NCBI GenBank assembly: GCA_025350695.1
Contig: JANXXI010000165.1
Location: 1-46,243 of the forward strand
Direction: 5' to 3'
From: Acidobacteriota bacterium
GTDB taxonomy: Bacteria > Acidobacteriota > Terriglobia > Bryobacterales > Bryobacteraceae
Length of the DNA stretch: 46,243 nucleotides
Part shown: positions 1 through 8,012 of the stretch, piece after piece
Position numbering within the stretch: the stretch's first letter is position 1
Layout: the number at the start of each line of letters is the position of its first letter
Notes under the pieces: model-generated
Told to the model about the DNA's origin: nothing
What the model saw: only the letters and a program-made list of their open reading frames with translations
Databases searched by the model: none
Translations under genes and position numbers: made by a program

Positions 1-141
1 GGGCATCCGCTAGGCGCAAGCGGAGCGAGGCTGCTCACCGCGGCAGTCCGCCAACTGCATCGAACCGGCGGACGCTACGCGCTTTGCACAATGTGCATTG
101 GCGTCGGCCAAGGGATTGCCATGATCATCGAACGTGTCTGA
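1..141 (+). CDS. Thiolase (acetyl-CoA acyltransferase), C-terminal fragment cut by the window edge
   Basis: Frame 1 from the first base is open and ends in TGA at 139-141, giving the last 46 residues of a protein. The fragment begins [10 protein letters not shown], the conserved thiolase block with the active-site His. It later has [14 protein letters not shown], the C-terminal block carrying the second active-site Cys (family consensus CxGxGxG). Thiolases join or cleave acyl-CoA and acetyl-CoA in beta-oxidation or acetoacetyl-CoA synthesis. The substrate cannot be told from this end alone. The start lies left of the window. It converges on the small secreted-protein genes that follow on the other strand. 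Confidence 0.85.
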   Translation, partial: GHPLGASGARLLTAAVRQLHRTGGRYALCTMCIGVGQGIAMIIERV

Positions 142-147
142 CTCGGC

Positions 148-741
148 CTATCGAGGTGTGGCTACCGCATTCGCTTCTTTGCGCGCCTTTTCGATATCGT
201 CCTTCAGTTGCTTTGTGATTTTGTCCGCAACATCCTTGCTTGCCCCTTTAAGTTTCCCTCCCTGGCTTTCCTGGGTTGTGGACCATATGACATCGCCATC
301 TTTTGCGACCAGCCTTATCGTGGCAACCGATTCGTGTTTCCGCTCGGAAGAGTTTTGCGATTCGTGATCACTGATTCCAACGCCTGCGCCGGTGCGCGTC
401 GAGTTCCGGTTGTTGCCGACGCCGTTGCGGCCCGGCAGGCTCACTTGGGCATGGGTGCTTATTCCGTCGCTCGAATTGTGAGATTCGGTGAAGATCAAGT
501 CTTCGGCCGAGCCTCTGATAACCGCGTCGGCCTTTTGTTCATTCTCAGTGAGGATGAACAGGCCGGAGTTTTGGAGGCTGGTGATGATCATGTCGCGGAT
601 GTGTTGCGCCTGATCGCCACCGTTTAGTTTGTCGACGTAGACCCGGCGGACGGAGGTAACCGCCTTCAAGAAATCCAAACGTTGTTCCAGCGCCGAAGTG
701 AGCGAACAAAACGCCAATCCAAAGCAAATCAGGTTTCTCAT
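148..741 (-). CDS. Secreted protein of unknown function, CsgG/LpoB-like pattern
   Basis: A 197-residue protein with a short hydrophobic N-terminus (MRNLICFGLAFCSLTSA) that looks like a signal peptide. The body has VYVDKLNGGDQ, a segment on an oligomeric-lipoprotein-like pattern (small increment, then ADAVIRGSAEDL), and near the C-terminus VATIRLVAKDGDVIWSTTQES followed by a basic helical tail. This order (nucleotide-binding-like core, 'AD..i.G', 'a.irLv...G.viW') resembles CsgG/LpoB-fold proteins common in acidobacteria, but I do not recognise a characterised member. The middle (about residues 90-130) is rich in Ser, Asn and Gly. Its ATG overlaps the stop of the upstream gene by four bases (ATGA at 738-741), so the two are probably translationally coupled. 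Confidence 0.7.
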   Translation of the reverse strand: MRNLICFGLAFCSLTSALEQRLDFLKAVTSVRRVYVDKLNGGDQAQHIRDMIITSLQNSGLFILTENEQKADAVIRGSAEDLIFTESHNSSDGISTHAQVSLPGRNGVGNNRNSTRTGAGVGISDHESQNSSERKHESVATIRLVAKDGDVIWSTTQESQGGKLKGASKDVADKITKQLKDDIEKARKEANAVATPR

Positions 742-1184
742 CCTTTGCCTGCCTTTCTGGCGTCTTCATCCTGGTACTGAATTTTGCGCCCCGTTCTGGC
801 TTCGAGGCTGACTAGCAGCGACCGAACGTCCTCCTTGCGGACTCGGAACACCATGGCTTGCTGCTTGCCCTTATCATCCTCAAACCCAATCGTCAGGAAA
901 TGATTGCGTTTCTTGGACATCAGGAAAAGTGGCGAGATCAGCACCGCGGCGAGGTAGCGGCGGTCCACTTTCTGACCATATTCGATGAGGTTTATTTTGT
1001 CGTAGGAAACGTCGAATGATTGGCCCTTCCCCTTGAAACTCAAGGTTTCATCACTGGTTGTCAGAACTCGGCCAGCGGCGCGGTTGTCGAAAGCTGTAAG
1101 TGTTCCGCCAACGTATTCCGCCCTGCCGCCGGTTTCCGCCCAGCCAGAGTGTGCGGCAAAGAGTAAAATTAGTATCGTTCTCAT
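738..1184 (-). CDS. Small secreted protein of unknown function
   Basis: A 148-residue protein with a signal peptide (MRTILILLFAAHSGWA). The mature part reads as a small beta-rich domain: GGTLTAFDNRAAGRV, then FDVSYDKINLIEYGQKVDRR, a short hydrophobic stretch AAVLISPLFL, then KRNHFLTIGFEDDKGK and a C-terminal helix. The strand pattern recalls bacterial PH-like domains, but this is inference. It is the first gene of a two-gene unit with the CsgG-like protein, overlapping it by ATGA. No catalytic residues were recognised. Confidence 0.65.
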   Translation of the reverse strand: MRTILILLFAAHSGWAETGGRAEYVGGTLTAFDNRAAGRVLTTSDETLSFKGKGQSFDVSYDKINLIEYGQKVDRRYLAAVLISPLFLMSKKRNHFLTIGFEDDKGKQQAMVFRVRKEDVRSLLVSLEARTGRKIQYQDEDARKAGKG

Positions 1185-1339
1185 CCTAGTAGTAGTGGCG
1201 GTAGCAAGCCGTTTTTCTCAGATCTGAAAACAGGAATGATCCGTATTACAAATGTTCGACGGGAATAAAACGGGCTGTTGCGGTCATTGGCTATAGACGG
1301 GTCATTCCACTTGAGGGATCAAATGAGGTTCAATTAGAT

Positions 1340-1810
1340 ATGCGTTTCTTAGCGATGATGCTGATTTTGTTGGCTCCTGCCTTATCCGCGGAAAGTTTTG
1401 ACCTGCAGTACGGCAGGTTGGCAACGGCCCTGGCCGGCCTTTCTATCATGGATCAAAAAACGGTGGAAGATGCAATTTCCCACATTCGCAAAGGCGATAA
1501 TAATCTAGCGCTGGTGCGGCTTTCCGAACTGAATAAGGAAAATCCCAAGAATTCGTCGTTGCGCATTTTGACGGCTTACGCTTTGTTGCGCACAGGGGAC
1601 CTGATTGGCGCGTTAGAAAACGCTAAACAGGGCGAGGGGGCTCCGAACGGGGATGCCTATAAGTGTTGGTTCCTTGCTAAGATTGCTTTCGTGAACGGTG
1701 ACAAGGCAACGTGTAAGCGGGAACTTGGGCATGCCAAGGAAGCCTTGAAGACGGACAAGGAACTGATGAGCAGCATGCGGGCGATGGAAAAGGGAATCAA
1801 GAAGAACTGA
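1340..1810 (+). CDS. Small secreted TPR-like protein
   Basis: A 156-residue protein with an N-terminal signal peptide (MRFLAMMLILLAPALSA). The rest is helical with a TPR-like stretch: AISHIRKGDNNLALVRLSEL, then NSSLRILTAYALLRTGDLIGA and YKCWFLAKIAFVNGDKAT, each giving the W/L-x2-L/G-x2-Y/A spacing of helix pairs. TPR proteins act as protein-binding scaffolds, and no partner is evident. It is transcribed away from the two genes to its left across a 155-base gap. Its TGA overlaps the ATG of the next gene by one base (TGATG), which suggests coupled translation with the molybdopterin protein. Confidence 0.7.
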   Translation: MRFLAMMLILLAPALSAESFDLQYGRLATALAGLSIMDQKTVEDAISHIRKGDNNLALVRLSELNKENPKNSSLRILTAYALLRTGDLIGALENAKQGEGAPNGDAYKCWFLAKIAFVNGDKATCKRELGHAKEALKTDKELMSSMRAMEKGIKKN

Positions 1811-2469
1811 TGTTCGCAATGGATCAAACTAAAACCCAAGGGCAAGAAATTCCAGTGCCGGATGCAATGCCGGATGGGGTTATTATCTCGCCGGACACAC
1901 GGCGGGCCAACCGGATTCCACCGGGGCAATCGCGAACTTTGAAGTGGCCAATTCTAGATGCCTTCGGGGCGCCGGCGATTGACAAGGCCACCTGGAGTGT
2001 TTCGTTGACCGGCTCGGTGAATCAACCGATGGCGTTCAGTTGGGAGCAATACCTGGCGCTGCCGCGGGTGAAAGTGTTCAGCGATTTTCATTGTGTGACG
2101 AGATGGTCGCGGCTGGGAAATATTTGGGAAGGCGTATCGGTTGCAAAGCTGGTGGAGCTAGCCGGGGGATTGAAGCCAGACGTCGGCTACGTTGTGGCTC
2201 ACGGGTACGACCAGGGATGGACCACGAATATGCCTCTGACGGAGTTCATGGCCGAAGATGCGCTGGTTGCTTTTTTACATGACGGGGAAGAAATCACGTT
2301 GGAACATGGCGGCCCCGTGCGGCTGATTGTTCCGCGTCTTTATGCCTGGAAATCGGCGAAGTGGCTACGTGCGCTTGAGTTCAAGGAAAAGGATCAAGCC
2401 GGGTTTTGGGAGCGCAACGGGTACCACATGAATGGAGACCCGTGGCGCGAAGAACGATACGGTTATTAG
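1810..2469 (+). CDS. Sulfite oxidase-like molybdopterin-dependent oxidoreductase
   Basis: A 219-residue single-domain protein of the oxidoreductase molybdopterin-binding family (YuiH/sulfite-oxidase catalytic core). It has the expected SLTGSVNQPMAFSWEQ opening, the motif VFSDFHCVTRWSRLGN with the Cys that would ligate Mo, WTTNMPLTEFM, then HGGPVRLIVPRLYAWKSAKW and the closing GFWERNGYHMNGDPW. There is no dimerisation domain and no Tat signal or transmembrane segment, so it is probably cytoplasmic, unlike exported MsrP. The natural substrate is unknown for this short subfamily. It is coupled to the preceding TPR-like gene, and its stop overlaps by four bases the stop of the convergent carbonic anhydrase gene. 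Confidence 0.88.
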   Translation: MFAMDQTKTQGQEIPVPDAMPDGVIISPDTRRANRIPPGQSRTLKWPILDAFGAPAIDKATWSVSLTGSVNQPMAFSWEQYLALPRVKVFSDFHCVTRWSRLGNIWEGVSVAKLVELAGGLKPDVGYVVAHGYDQGWTTNMPLTEFMAEDALVAFLHDGEEITLEHGGPVRLIVPRLYAWKSAKWLRALEFKEKDQAGFWERNGYHMNGDPWREERYGY

Positions 2470-3635
2470 TACATCCAATCCACTTTGCCGGAGTCAATGT
2501 CGTAGTAAGCCCCGAGCACTTTCAAGCGGCCCGCTTCCACTAACTCGCGTAATATAGGGCCGGAGTTGCGCAAATTGCGGACAACCAAATCGACGTTTGT
2601 GTGAACCGCGTTGTCAACCAAATCCCCAGACATTCCCTTGGCTCTTTGAACCGCCGGTTGGATCTGCTTCACCAAGCCAGTAATGTGTCCCCCCGGATCG
2701 CCTCCACCTGCCGCGGCTTGTATCGCCCCACAACGTTTATGACCCATCACTATGACCAACGGAACGTTCAGGTGTTCGGCCGCGTATTCAATGCTGGCTA
2801 GCTCTGAATCTCCAGCTACGTTACCAGCGACGCGAATTACAAACAGGTCGCCCAAGCCCTTATCAAAAATGAGTTCGGGAGGAAGGCGGGAATCGGAACA
2901 GGTGAGAATAATGGCATGGGGTTTTTGGCCCTTAGCCACTTCTTCGAGGCGACGATGGCTGTGATTTTCGTGGTTATAGTCGGATTCAACGTGGCGCTCA
3001 TTGCCTTTCGTCAGTTCGTTCAAAGCTTCTTCGGCGGTGACCACGGGAGGTCCCGCGGGAGCGGCCACATGATGTTGTTGTGGCGCCGCGGGACTGGCGG
3101 GCTGGACACTTCCGTGAGGATCAATCGAGGCGCTACTAGCGGCCATCAGCAAGGGAGTAGCGCCGGGCTGCCCCACCATCTGAATTGGGATAACGCCTTG
3201 GGCGGCCATGAAGCTGGCGGCTGGAACCAACACGTAGGAACCTGAAGGGTATGCCCCGGCCTGCGCCCCGATGGCTGCTGGTGCGGGGGCATGAACGGCG
3301 GCTGGCCGGGGAGCCACTCTTGGCCGAGCGGCAGCCCGGATCACGGGTTTGGGGGCGGCGGGTTTTGGCGCGACGGACTTGGCGGGTTCAGCATGGGCCG
3401 GAGTGGCGGGCTTTTTGGCTTCAGCATGCGCGGCTTCGGGTTTTTTGGCTTCACCATGGGCTGCCGCCGCAGGCTTTGCTTCGGCTTTAGGCGCCGCCCC
3501 ATGCTCACTCTTTGCGGCGGGCTTGGCTTCCTTTTTCGCCGCAGTTTTTTCGCTGCCATGCTCGGCTGGCTTAGGGTCGTTAGACCATGCCGGGTATGCG
3601 GTCATAAGGGATAGAACTAATGCGAACTTTTTCAA
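2466..3635 (-). CDS. Exported beta-class carbonic anhydrase with long Ala/Lys/Pro/His-rich N-terminal linker
   Basis: A 389-residue protein. Residues 1-18 form a signal peptide. About residues 20-195 are low complexity: EAKPAA and KKPEAAHAEA-type repeats, then Pro/Ala/His-rich sequence. The catalytic domain covers about 198-389: TCSDSR (Cys246, Asp248, Arg250) and GHKRCGAI (His299, Cys302) give the complete beta-carbonic anhydrase zinc site and Asp/Arg dyad. It should interconvert CO2 and bicarbonate in the periplasm or at the envelope. The usual family length is about 200-230 residues, so nearly half of this protein is extension. The start is TTG at 3633-3635, supported by GAGGTG a few bases upstream and by the signal peptide beginning exactly there. 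Confidence 0.92.
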   Translation of the reverse strand: MKKFALVLSLMTAYPAWSNDPKPAEHGSEKTAAKKEAKPAAKSEHGAAPKAEAKPAAAAHGEAKKPEAAHAEAKKPATPAHAEPAKSVAPKPAAPKPVIRAAARPRVAPRPAAVHAPAPAAIGAQAGAYPSGSYVLVPAASFMAAQGVIPIQMVGQPGATPLLMAASSASIDPHGSVQPASPAAPQQHHVAAPAGPPVVTAEEALNELTKGNERHVESDYNHENHSHRRLEEVAKGQKPHAIILTCSDSRLPPELIFDKGLGDLFVIRVAGNVAGDSELASIEYAAEHLNVPLVIVMGHKRCGAIQAAAGGGDPGGHITGLVKQIQPAVQRAKGMSGDLVDNAVHTNVDLVVRNLRNSGPILRELVEAGRLKVLGAYYDIDSGKVDWMY

Positions 3636-3710
3636 GTGTCACCTCATTATTGATTGGATACTTGAGTCTTTTCGGATTGGATTCTGCTTATATGAGTAAG
3701 TTTTTGTATG

Positions 3711-4841
3711 CTAGTCGATCAGTTCCAGATGCAGTTTCGCGCAGAAGCCGTCGGTCATGCCGGCGATGTAATCACATACCACTTGATGCCGGGAGGACTC
3801 CGTTGCTTGCGTGCGGTGCGGTTCGGGAAGACGGCCAGGGTACTGCATATAGAATTGAAACAAATCCGCAATTCGCTTTACGGCCTGCTCCCTTTCGGCA
3901 AGTAGGGCAGGGGAGTAGTAAACACGATTTGACAAGAACGTTTTGATTTGCCGGTTGGCAATGAGCGCGCGCTCTGAGTACTGCACCAGCCTCATGGGAT
4001 GGCGTCTGATGTCCGCAACGGTTTGAACGCCAGCTTCACGGGTTGCCTTATTGGTTCCTTCGGCGATCCCAGTTACGAGTAAGTTGATCAAGCGGCCCAG
4101 GCATTCGAGGAACTGAATCCTTGGTTGCGCGGCAGGGTAACTGATTTCGATAGCCTCGAAGATTTCGCGCAAGGCATCCACTTCGGCCACAGCCTCTTCG
4201 ATTTGAAACAGACCGGCGGAATGGGCATCGTCCAGATCGGATGTGTTGTAGGCGGCTTCGTCGGCTTGATCGATCAATTGCGCTTCAAGAGGAGGCCGCT
4301 GGCCTGGCAGGTAGGCATCAAGTTCCTTGATCTCACCGGCTTCAAAATCGCGCGAGTGTTTGACCATGCCTTCGCGAACTTCAAAGGTAAGATTCAAACC
4401 TGGGAACAGGGCGTAACGGGTTTCGAAACTTTCCACAATCCGTAGCGAATGCATGTTGTGATCGAAGCTTCCGCCATAGCTCTTCATTTGGTGGTTAAGC
4501 TCGTCTTCGCCGGCGTGAGCGAAGGGCGGGTGGCCGATGTCATGCACTAACGCAAGGGCCTCGGTCAGATCCTGGTCTAATTCAAGAACACCGGCCAAGG
4601 TGCGGGCGATTTGGGTGACTTCAAGGGTATGCGTCAGGCGGTTGCGAAAATGGTCAGATAGGCCAGGGGCGAAAACTTGTGTCTTATTTTCAAGTCGGCG
4701 AAAAGCGCGGCTGTGGAGTATACGGTCGCGGTCGCGTTGAAAAGGGTTGCGATAGGAGTGGGCTGGTTCGGGGAAGCGGCGTCCGAGAGAGGACTCCACA
4801 GGCAAGCGCAGCCAGGCTAGGCTTAGCGGGTTGTTTCCCAT
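3711..4841 (-). CDS. dGTPase-like HD-domain deoxynucleoside triphosphate triphosphohydrolase
   Basis: A 376-residue protein of the dGTPase family, which hydrolyses dNTPs to deoxynucleosides and triphosphate. N-terminal RDRDRILHSRAFRRLENKTQ and NRLTHTLEVTQIARTL (His71) lead to LVHDIGHPPFAHAGE (His100-Asp101), the metal-binding HD motif. This is followed by FDHNMHSLRIVE and the typical C-terminal region. The length matches the shorter bacterial dGTPase-like proteins (about 370-400), not E. coli Dgt (about 500). It lies 18 bases downstream of the YfgM-like gene, so the two probably share a transcript. Substrate preference among dNTPs cannot be read from sequence. Confidence 0.93.
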   Translation of the reverse strand: MGNNPLSLAWLRLPVESSLGRRFPEPAHSYRNPFQRDRDRILHSRAFRRLENKTQVFAPGLSDHFRNRLTHTLEVTQIARTLAGVLELDQDLTEALALVHDIGHPPFAHAGEDELNHQMKSYGGSFDHNMHSLRIVESFETRYALFPGLNLTFEVREGMVKHSRDFEAGEIKELDAYLPGQRPPLEAQLIDQADEAAYNTSDLDDAHSAGLFQIEEAVAEVDALREIFEAIEISYPAAQPRIQFLECLGRLINLLVTGIAEGTNKATREAGVQTVADIRRHPMRLVQYSERALIANRQIKTFLSNRVYYSPALLAEREQAVKRIADLFQFYMQYPGRLPEPHRTQATESSRHQVVCDYIAGMTDGFCAKLHLELID

Positions 4842-4859
4842 GGAGTCCTTAGGTAGACG

Positions 4860-5570
4860 TTACTTTCCAAGTTCGGAGGATGCACTTAGCGCGCTACGGC
4901 TGACCAAGGGGCGGTCGCTTGTCCGTAGGGGATCAAGAATTTTCTTGGCTTCTTCGGGTTTTGTCTTGGCGATAATCCGTGCGTGTTCAATCTGCGCTTG
5001 TTCCTTTGAAACCATCATCGTGGGCGCATTTTCAAGCTCCTTGAGCAGCTTTTCGGCGTCTGCAATCTTACCCTGCTGGGCAAATAATTGAGACAGCGAG
5101 AATTTGGCAAGTGATGCATAATTGCTGCTGGCGTTGGACGACACCTGCTGGAAGTTTTTGATTGCTTCGTCGATCTTGCCTTGATCGGCTGATAAAACCC
5201 CGAGGTAATAGCGAGCGATTTCACCTTCGTCCTTGCCGGCGTACTTGAGGGCCACATTAGAAAACCCTTTGCTAGCTGCTTCATTCTTAGCCGCTTCGCT
5301 TGGGAAGCCTTTTACGCCCGCGGGGGCCTGATTCCCCGGAACTACAACGACGCCTTCCTGGATCTTGATCGCCTCCATGAGCGCTAATTGACGTTCTGTT
5401 TGGAGCCGGTCCATATAGAAATAGCCGCCAAAACCCAAAAGAAGCGCTGCGATGACGACGCCACCGATCATCTGCACGCGGCCTTTGTTGACGGAGGCAA
5501 CATCCACCATGTGCTGCACTTCCTCAACGAAGTGGTCGTGCTTTAAGTCTTTGCGATCTAGTTTATCCAC
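4860..5570 (-). CDS. Membrane-anchored TPR protein, YfgM-like
   Basis: A 236-residue protein with a cytoplasmic N-terminus (DRKDLKHDHFVEEVQ), one transmembrane helix at about residues 34-52 (MIGGVVIAALLLGFGGYFY) and a periplasmic TPR-like domain (GEIARYYLGVLSADQG, IDEAIKNFQQV, FSLSQLFAQQGKIADAEKLL). This architecture is that of YfgM/Anc-SecYEG-type proteins, which help envelope proteins fold after export. The N-terminal helix just before the membrane span matches the acidobacterial variants. The start is GTG at 5568-5570, preceded by AGAGGA. The next gene downstream is the dGTPase-like gene. Confidence 0.78.
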   Translation of the reverse strand: MDKLDRKDLKHDHFVEEVQHMVDVASVNKGRVQMIGGVVIAALLLGFGGYFYMDRLQTERQLALMEAIKIQEGVVVVPGNQAPAGVKGFPSEAAKNEAASKGFSNVALKYAGKDEGEIARYYLGVLSADQGKIDEAIKNFQQVSSNASSNYASLAKFSLSQLFAQQGKIADAEKLLKELENAPTMMVSKEQAQIEHARIIAKTKPEEAKKILDPLRTSDRPLVSRSALSASSELGK

Positions 5571-5904
5571 GAAATCCTCTAATATGAAAAGTTCAGGTCC
5601 GCAATTAGGTGTGGCGACCGCCGTCGGGATAACTCGCCGATCCCGGCAGACGCAATGCGGATTCTTAGCTCCAGGTTACCATGCTTTGATTTGGAAAATG
5701 CTCAGTGGTGTGCGACGCAGAGATGGAGTGTGCCTTAGGTTTATTGAATTTCGCAATGTCTCTGGAGTTGTCCCCAACTATCACTTGAATGGATCTTTGG
5801 GACTAGGGCGGTCCAAGCTGACCAGGGTGAATCTAATGGTTTGACTAAGGTATTGTGCTAATTGGGCTAGTGGCAACGTTCGAGCATAGTAGGGATAAGG
5901 ATAT
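5571..5904. other. Intergenic region without a recognisable gene
   Basis: A 334-base gap between the divergent YfgM-like and PEP-CTERM genes. It should hold both promoters. I see no convincing ORF or tRNA. Around 5741-5763 there is a short stretch (TTGAATTTCGCAATGTCTC) closely matching the left part of the REP-like repeat at 43771-43844, possibly a degenerate relic. Confidence 0.5.
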
Positions 5905-6567
5905 ATGCTCTACAAAACTCTACAAATCTCGCTGCTTTTCCTTTTGGCCACTTGCTTGTCTCATGCCAACTTGCTGACAAATGGCGGCTTCGAGTTGGGC
6001 GCTGCCGGCATACAATCCAATCTGATCCTTTCCCCGGATCTGAGGCCCGAAGGGAATTATTTTGTGGGCCTAGACCCTCATGCCTACCACAATCTTTGGT
6101 CGAGTATCGGGGATCACCCGAGCGGCACAGGTAATATGATGTTCGTAAATGGATCCACCAATGCGAATCAACTGGTGTGGGGCCAGAGCGGAATCGCTGT
6201 GACAACTGACACCTACTACCTATTTTCATTCTGGGCAGCCTCGGTCTTTGACGCGAATCCGGCCCAGTTCCAAGTGAAAATCAACGGGGTCCAGGTTGGT
6301 TCCACGTACACGATTCCTGCGCCAGTTGGCCAATGGAGCCAAGCCGTCGTTTTATGGAACTCGGGAGCTAGCACGACCGCCAGTCTGGGGCTATTTGACA
6401 TTAATACCGCACCTGGCGGGAATGACTTCGCGTTGGACGACTTATCTTTCGATCCGGCGTTTGCGAATCAAAGTGCTTCGAGTGTGCCGGAACCGGGGAG
6501 TTTGCTACTTGTTGGCGGGGCCCTCTGCGCGCTTTACGGATCGCGCCGGCGCGCCGTGGAACTTTAA
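5905..6567 (+). CDS. PEP-CTERM sorting-domain secreted protein
   Basis: A 220-residue secreted protein. An N-terminal signal peptide (MLYKTLQISLLFLLATCLSHA) leads to NLLTNGGFELG and a jelly-roll-like domain ending in FALDDLSF, a pattern of carbohydrate-binding-like modules (DUF642-like). The C-terminus has the full exosortase sorting signal: VPEPGS at about residue 194, a hydrophobic stretch LLLVGGALCALYG, and a basic end SRRR. PEP-CTERM proteins are cut and exported by an exosortase and often belong to the extracellular polysaccharide matrix. No exosortase is in this window. It is a single-gene unit ahead of the efflux operon. Confidence 0.9.
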   Translation: MLYKTLQISLLFLLATCLSHANLLTNGGFELGAAGIQSNLILSPDLRPEGNYFVGLDPHAYHNLWSSIGDHPSGTGNMMFVNGSTNANQLVWGQSGIAVTTDTYYLFSFWAASVFDANPAQFQVKINGVQVGSTYTIPAPVGQWSQAVVLWNSGASTTASLGLFDINTAPGGNDFALDDLSFDPAFANQSASSVPEPGSLLLVGGALCALYGSRRRAVEL

Positions 6568-6619
6568 TTCCATGACGTCGCCAGCTTAACCAAATTGTAA
6601 GAAACCGAAACCTTGTTTT

Positions 6620-7993
6620 GTGGTATCTTTCAGTTTGTTCATGATGTTTCCTGTGTTGCTTATTTTGTTCGCCGCAACGGCTCTGGGTCAGTCACAACTT
6701 ACTCTAGAGCAGGCAGTGAACGCGGCGGTAGCGAAGTATCCTTCCATTCAAGTCTCAATTGAACAGGCCTCGGCTGCGTCGTCCGCTGTGGCCCTTGCCC
6801 GGATGTCTTTCCTTCCTCGCGCCGATTTGCTTTTGCAGGCCAATCGGGCCACTCACAACAACGTTTATGGGCTGCTGCTCCCCAATGCGGTAATTCCCGC
6901 CATATCGGGGCCGGTGCTTGACGCGTCAAAATTCCGAAACGTGTTCGGTACGGCGGCGGGAGTACTGGTTTCGTGGGAGCCTTTCGATTTCGGGTTGCGT
7001 CAGGCTGGAGTGGATGCGGCATCGGCGTCGAAGCGCCGGGCGGAACTTTCCATTGAAAAAACTAAATTTGAGGTGGCGGCTGCAACGGCCGACGCTTACT
7101 TGACAATTTTGGCCGCGCAAAGAAACATTGATGCGGCGCAAGCGGCGATTGAACGGACGCGGCAGTTGGACACGCTTGTTGGCGCCCTGGTGAAAGCGGA
7201 ACTTCGTCCAGGTGCGGACCTTTCCCGTTTGAAAGCTGAACAGGCTGTGGCCACCACCTTCTTACATCAGGCGCGGCAGGCCGAGCAGATGGCTAGGGCG
7301 GCGCTGGGGCAGATGGTTGGACGGGAAGCGTCGGGCGGGGAATTGGCGTCGGCGAAGTTCTTAAACGCGGCTCCGGAAGTGGCGGCGACGACGACGGGTG
7401 CGAACCATCCGGCGATTGCCGAACAGACGGCGGCGATAGACGAAGTGAAAGCGCGGCAGACTATCCTGGACAAATCTTTCTATCCGAAGTTCGGCACGCA
7501 AGGGGCACTCTATGGCCGTGGGACGGGAGCCAGCATTATTGGGCCGGATCAAGGCGGACTGAACGGCTTTGGACCGAACATCGGGAATTGGGCTCTGAGT
7601 TTTTCCATGACCTGGTCGATGTTGGATTATAAGACGCTTCGTGTGAAGAAGGAAATCGAATTGGCGAACGAACGCAAGGAGACGGCGCGGCGTAGTTTGC
7701 TTTCGACTGAAGTTAAGGGCGCGGAGGATCGGGCGCGCGCGATGATTGCCGGGGCGCGTCAGATCGCCGCCGTCACGCCAGATCAAGTAGGGGCGCTGAA
7801 GACGACGCTCGAACAGGTTACAGCGCGATACAAAGCCGGGCTGGGGACGCTGATTGAAGTGGCCGATGCGCAACGAATGCTGTCGCAAGCGGAAGTGGAT
7901 GACGCAATGGCGCGGTTGAATGTGTGGCGGGCTCAACTGGCGCTGGCGATTGCGCAGGGCGATTTGAAACCGTTTTTAGACATGACCAGGTAA
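6620..7993 (+). CDS. TolC-like outer-membrane efflux protein
   Basis: A 457-residue outer membrane efflux protein (OEP/TolC family). It has a signal peptide ending near ATALGQ, then LTLEQAVNAAVAKYPSIQVS, the usual start of the first coiled-coil helical hairpin. The two OEP repeats follow: the first contains VSWEPFDFGLRQAGVDAA, the second LSFSMTWSMLDYKTLRVK, both matching the 'W.lfd.g.....' beta-strand signature. The C-terminal RYKAGLGTLIEVADAQRML is also typical. The longest start is GTG at 6620. ATG at 6641 keeps the signal peptide and is a good alternative, and neither has a strong ribosome site. It is first in the TolC-RND-adaptor operon, 19 bases before the pump gene. Confidence 0.92.
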   Translation: MVSFSLFMMFPVLLILFAATALGQSQLTLEQAVNAAVAKYPSIQVSIEQASAASSAVALARMSFLPRADLLLQANRATHNNVYGLLLPNAVIPAISGPVLDASKFRNVFGTAAGVLVSWEPFDFGLRQAGVDAASASKRRAELSIEKTKFEVAAATADAYLTILAAQRNIDAAQAAIERTRQLDTLVGALVKAELRPGADLSRLKAEQAVATTFLHQARQAEQMARAALGQMVGREASGGELASAKFLNAAPEVAATTTGANHPAIAEQTAAIDEVKARQTILDKSFYPKFGTQGALYGRGTGASIIGPDQGGLNGFGPNIGNWALSFSMTWSMLDYKTLRVKKEIELANERKETARRSLLSTEVKGAEDRARAMIAGARQIAAVTPDQVGALKTTLEQVTARYKAGLGTLIEVADAQRMLSQAEVDDAMARLNVWRAQLALAIAQGDLKPFLDMTR

Positions 7994-8012
7994 GGGACGA
8001 TCGTTAAATAAC

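Noticed and set aside
3341-3699. Several plus- and minus-strand ORFs over the carbonic anhydrase N-terminus
   Set aside because: They are shadows of the Lys/Ala/Pro-rich linker, with repetitive composition and no start signals.
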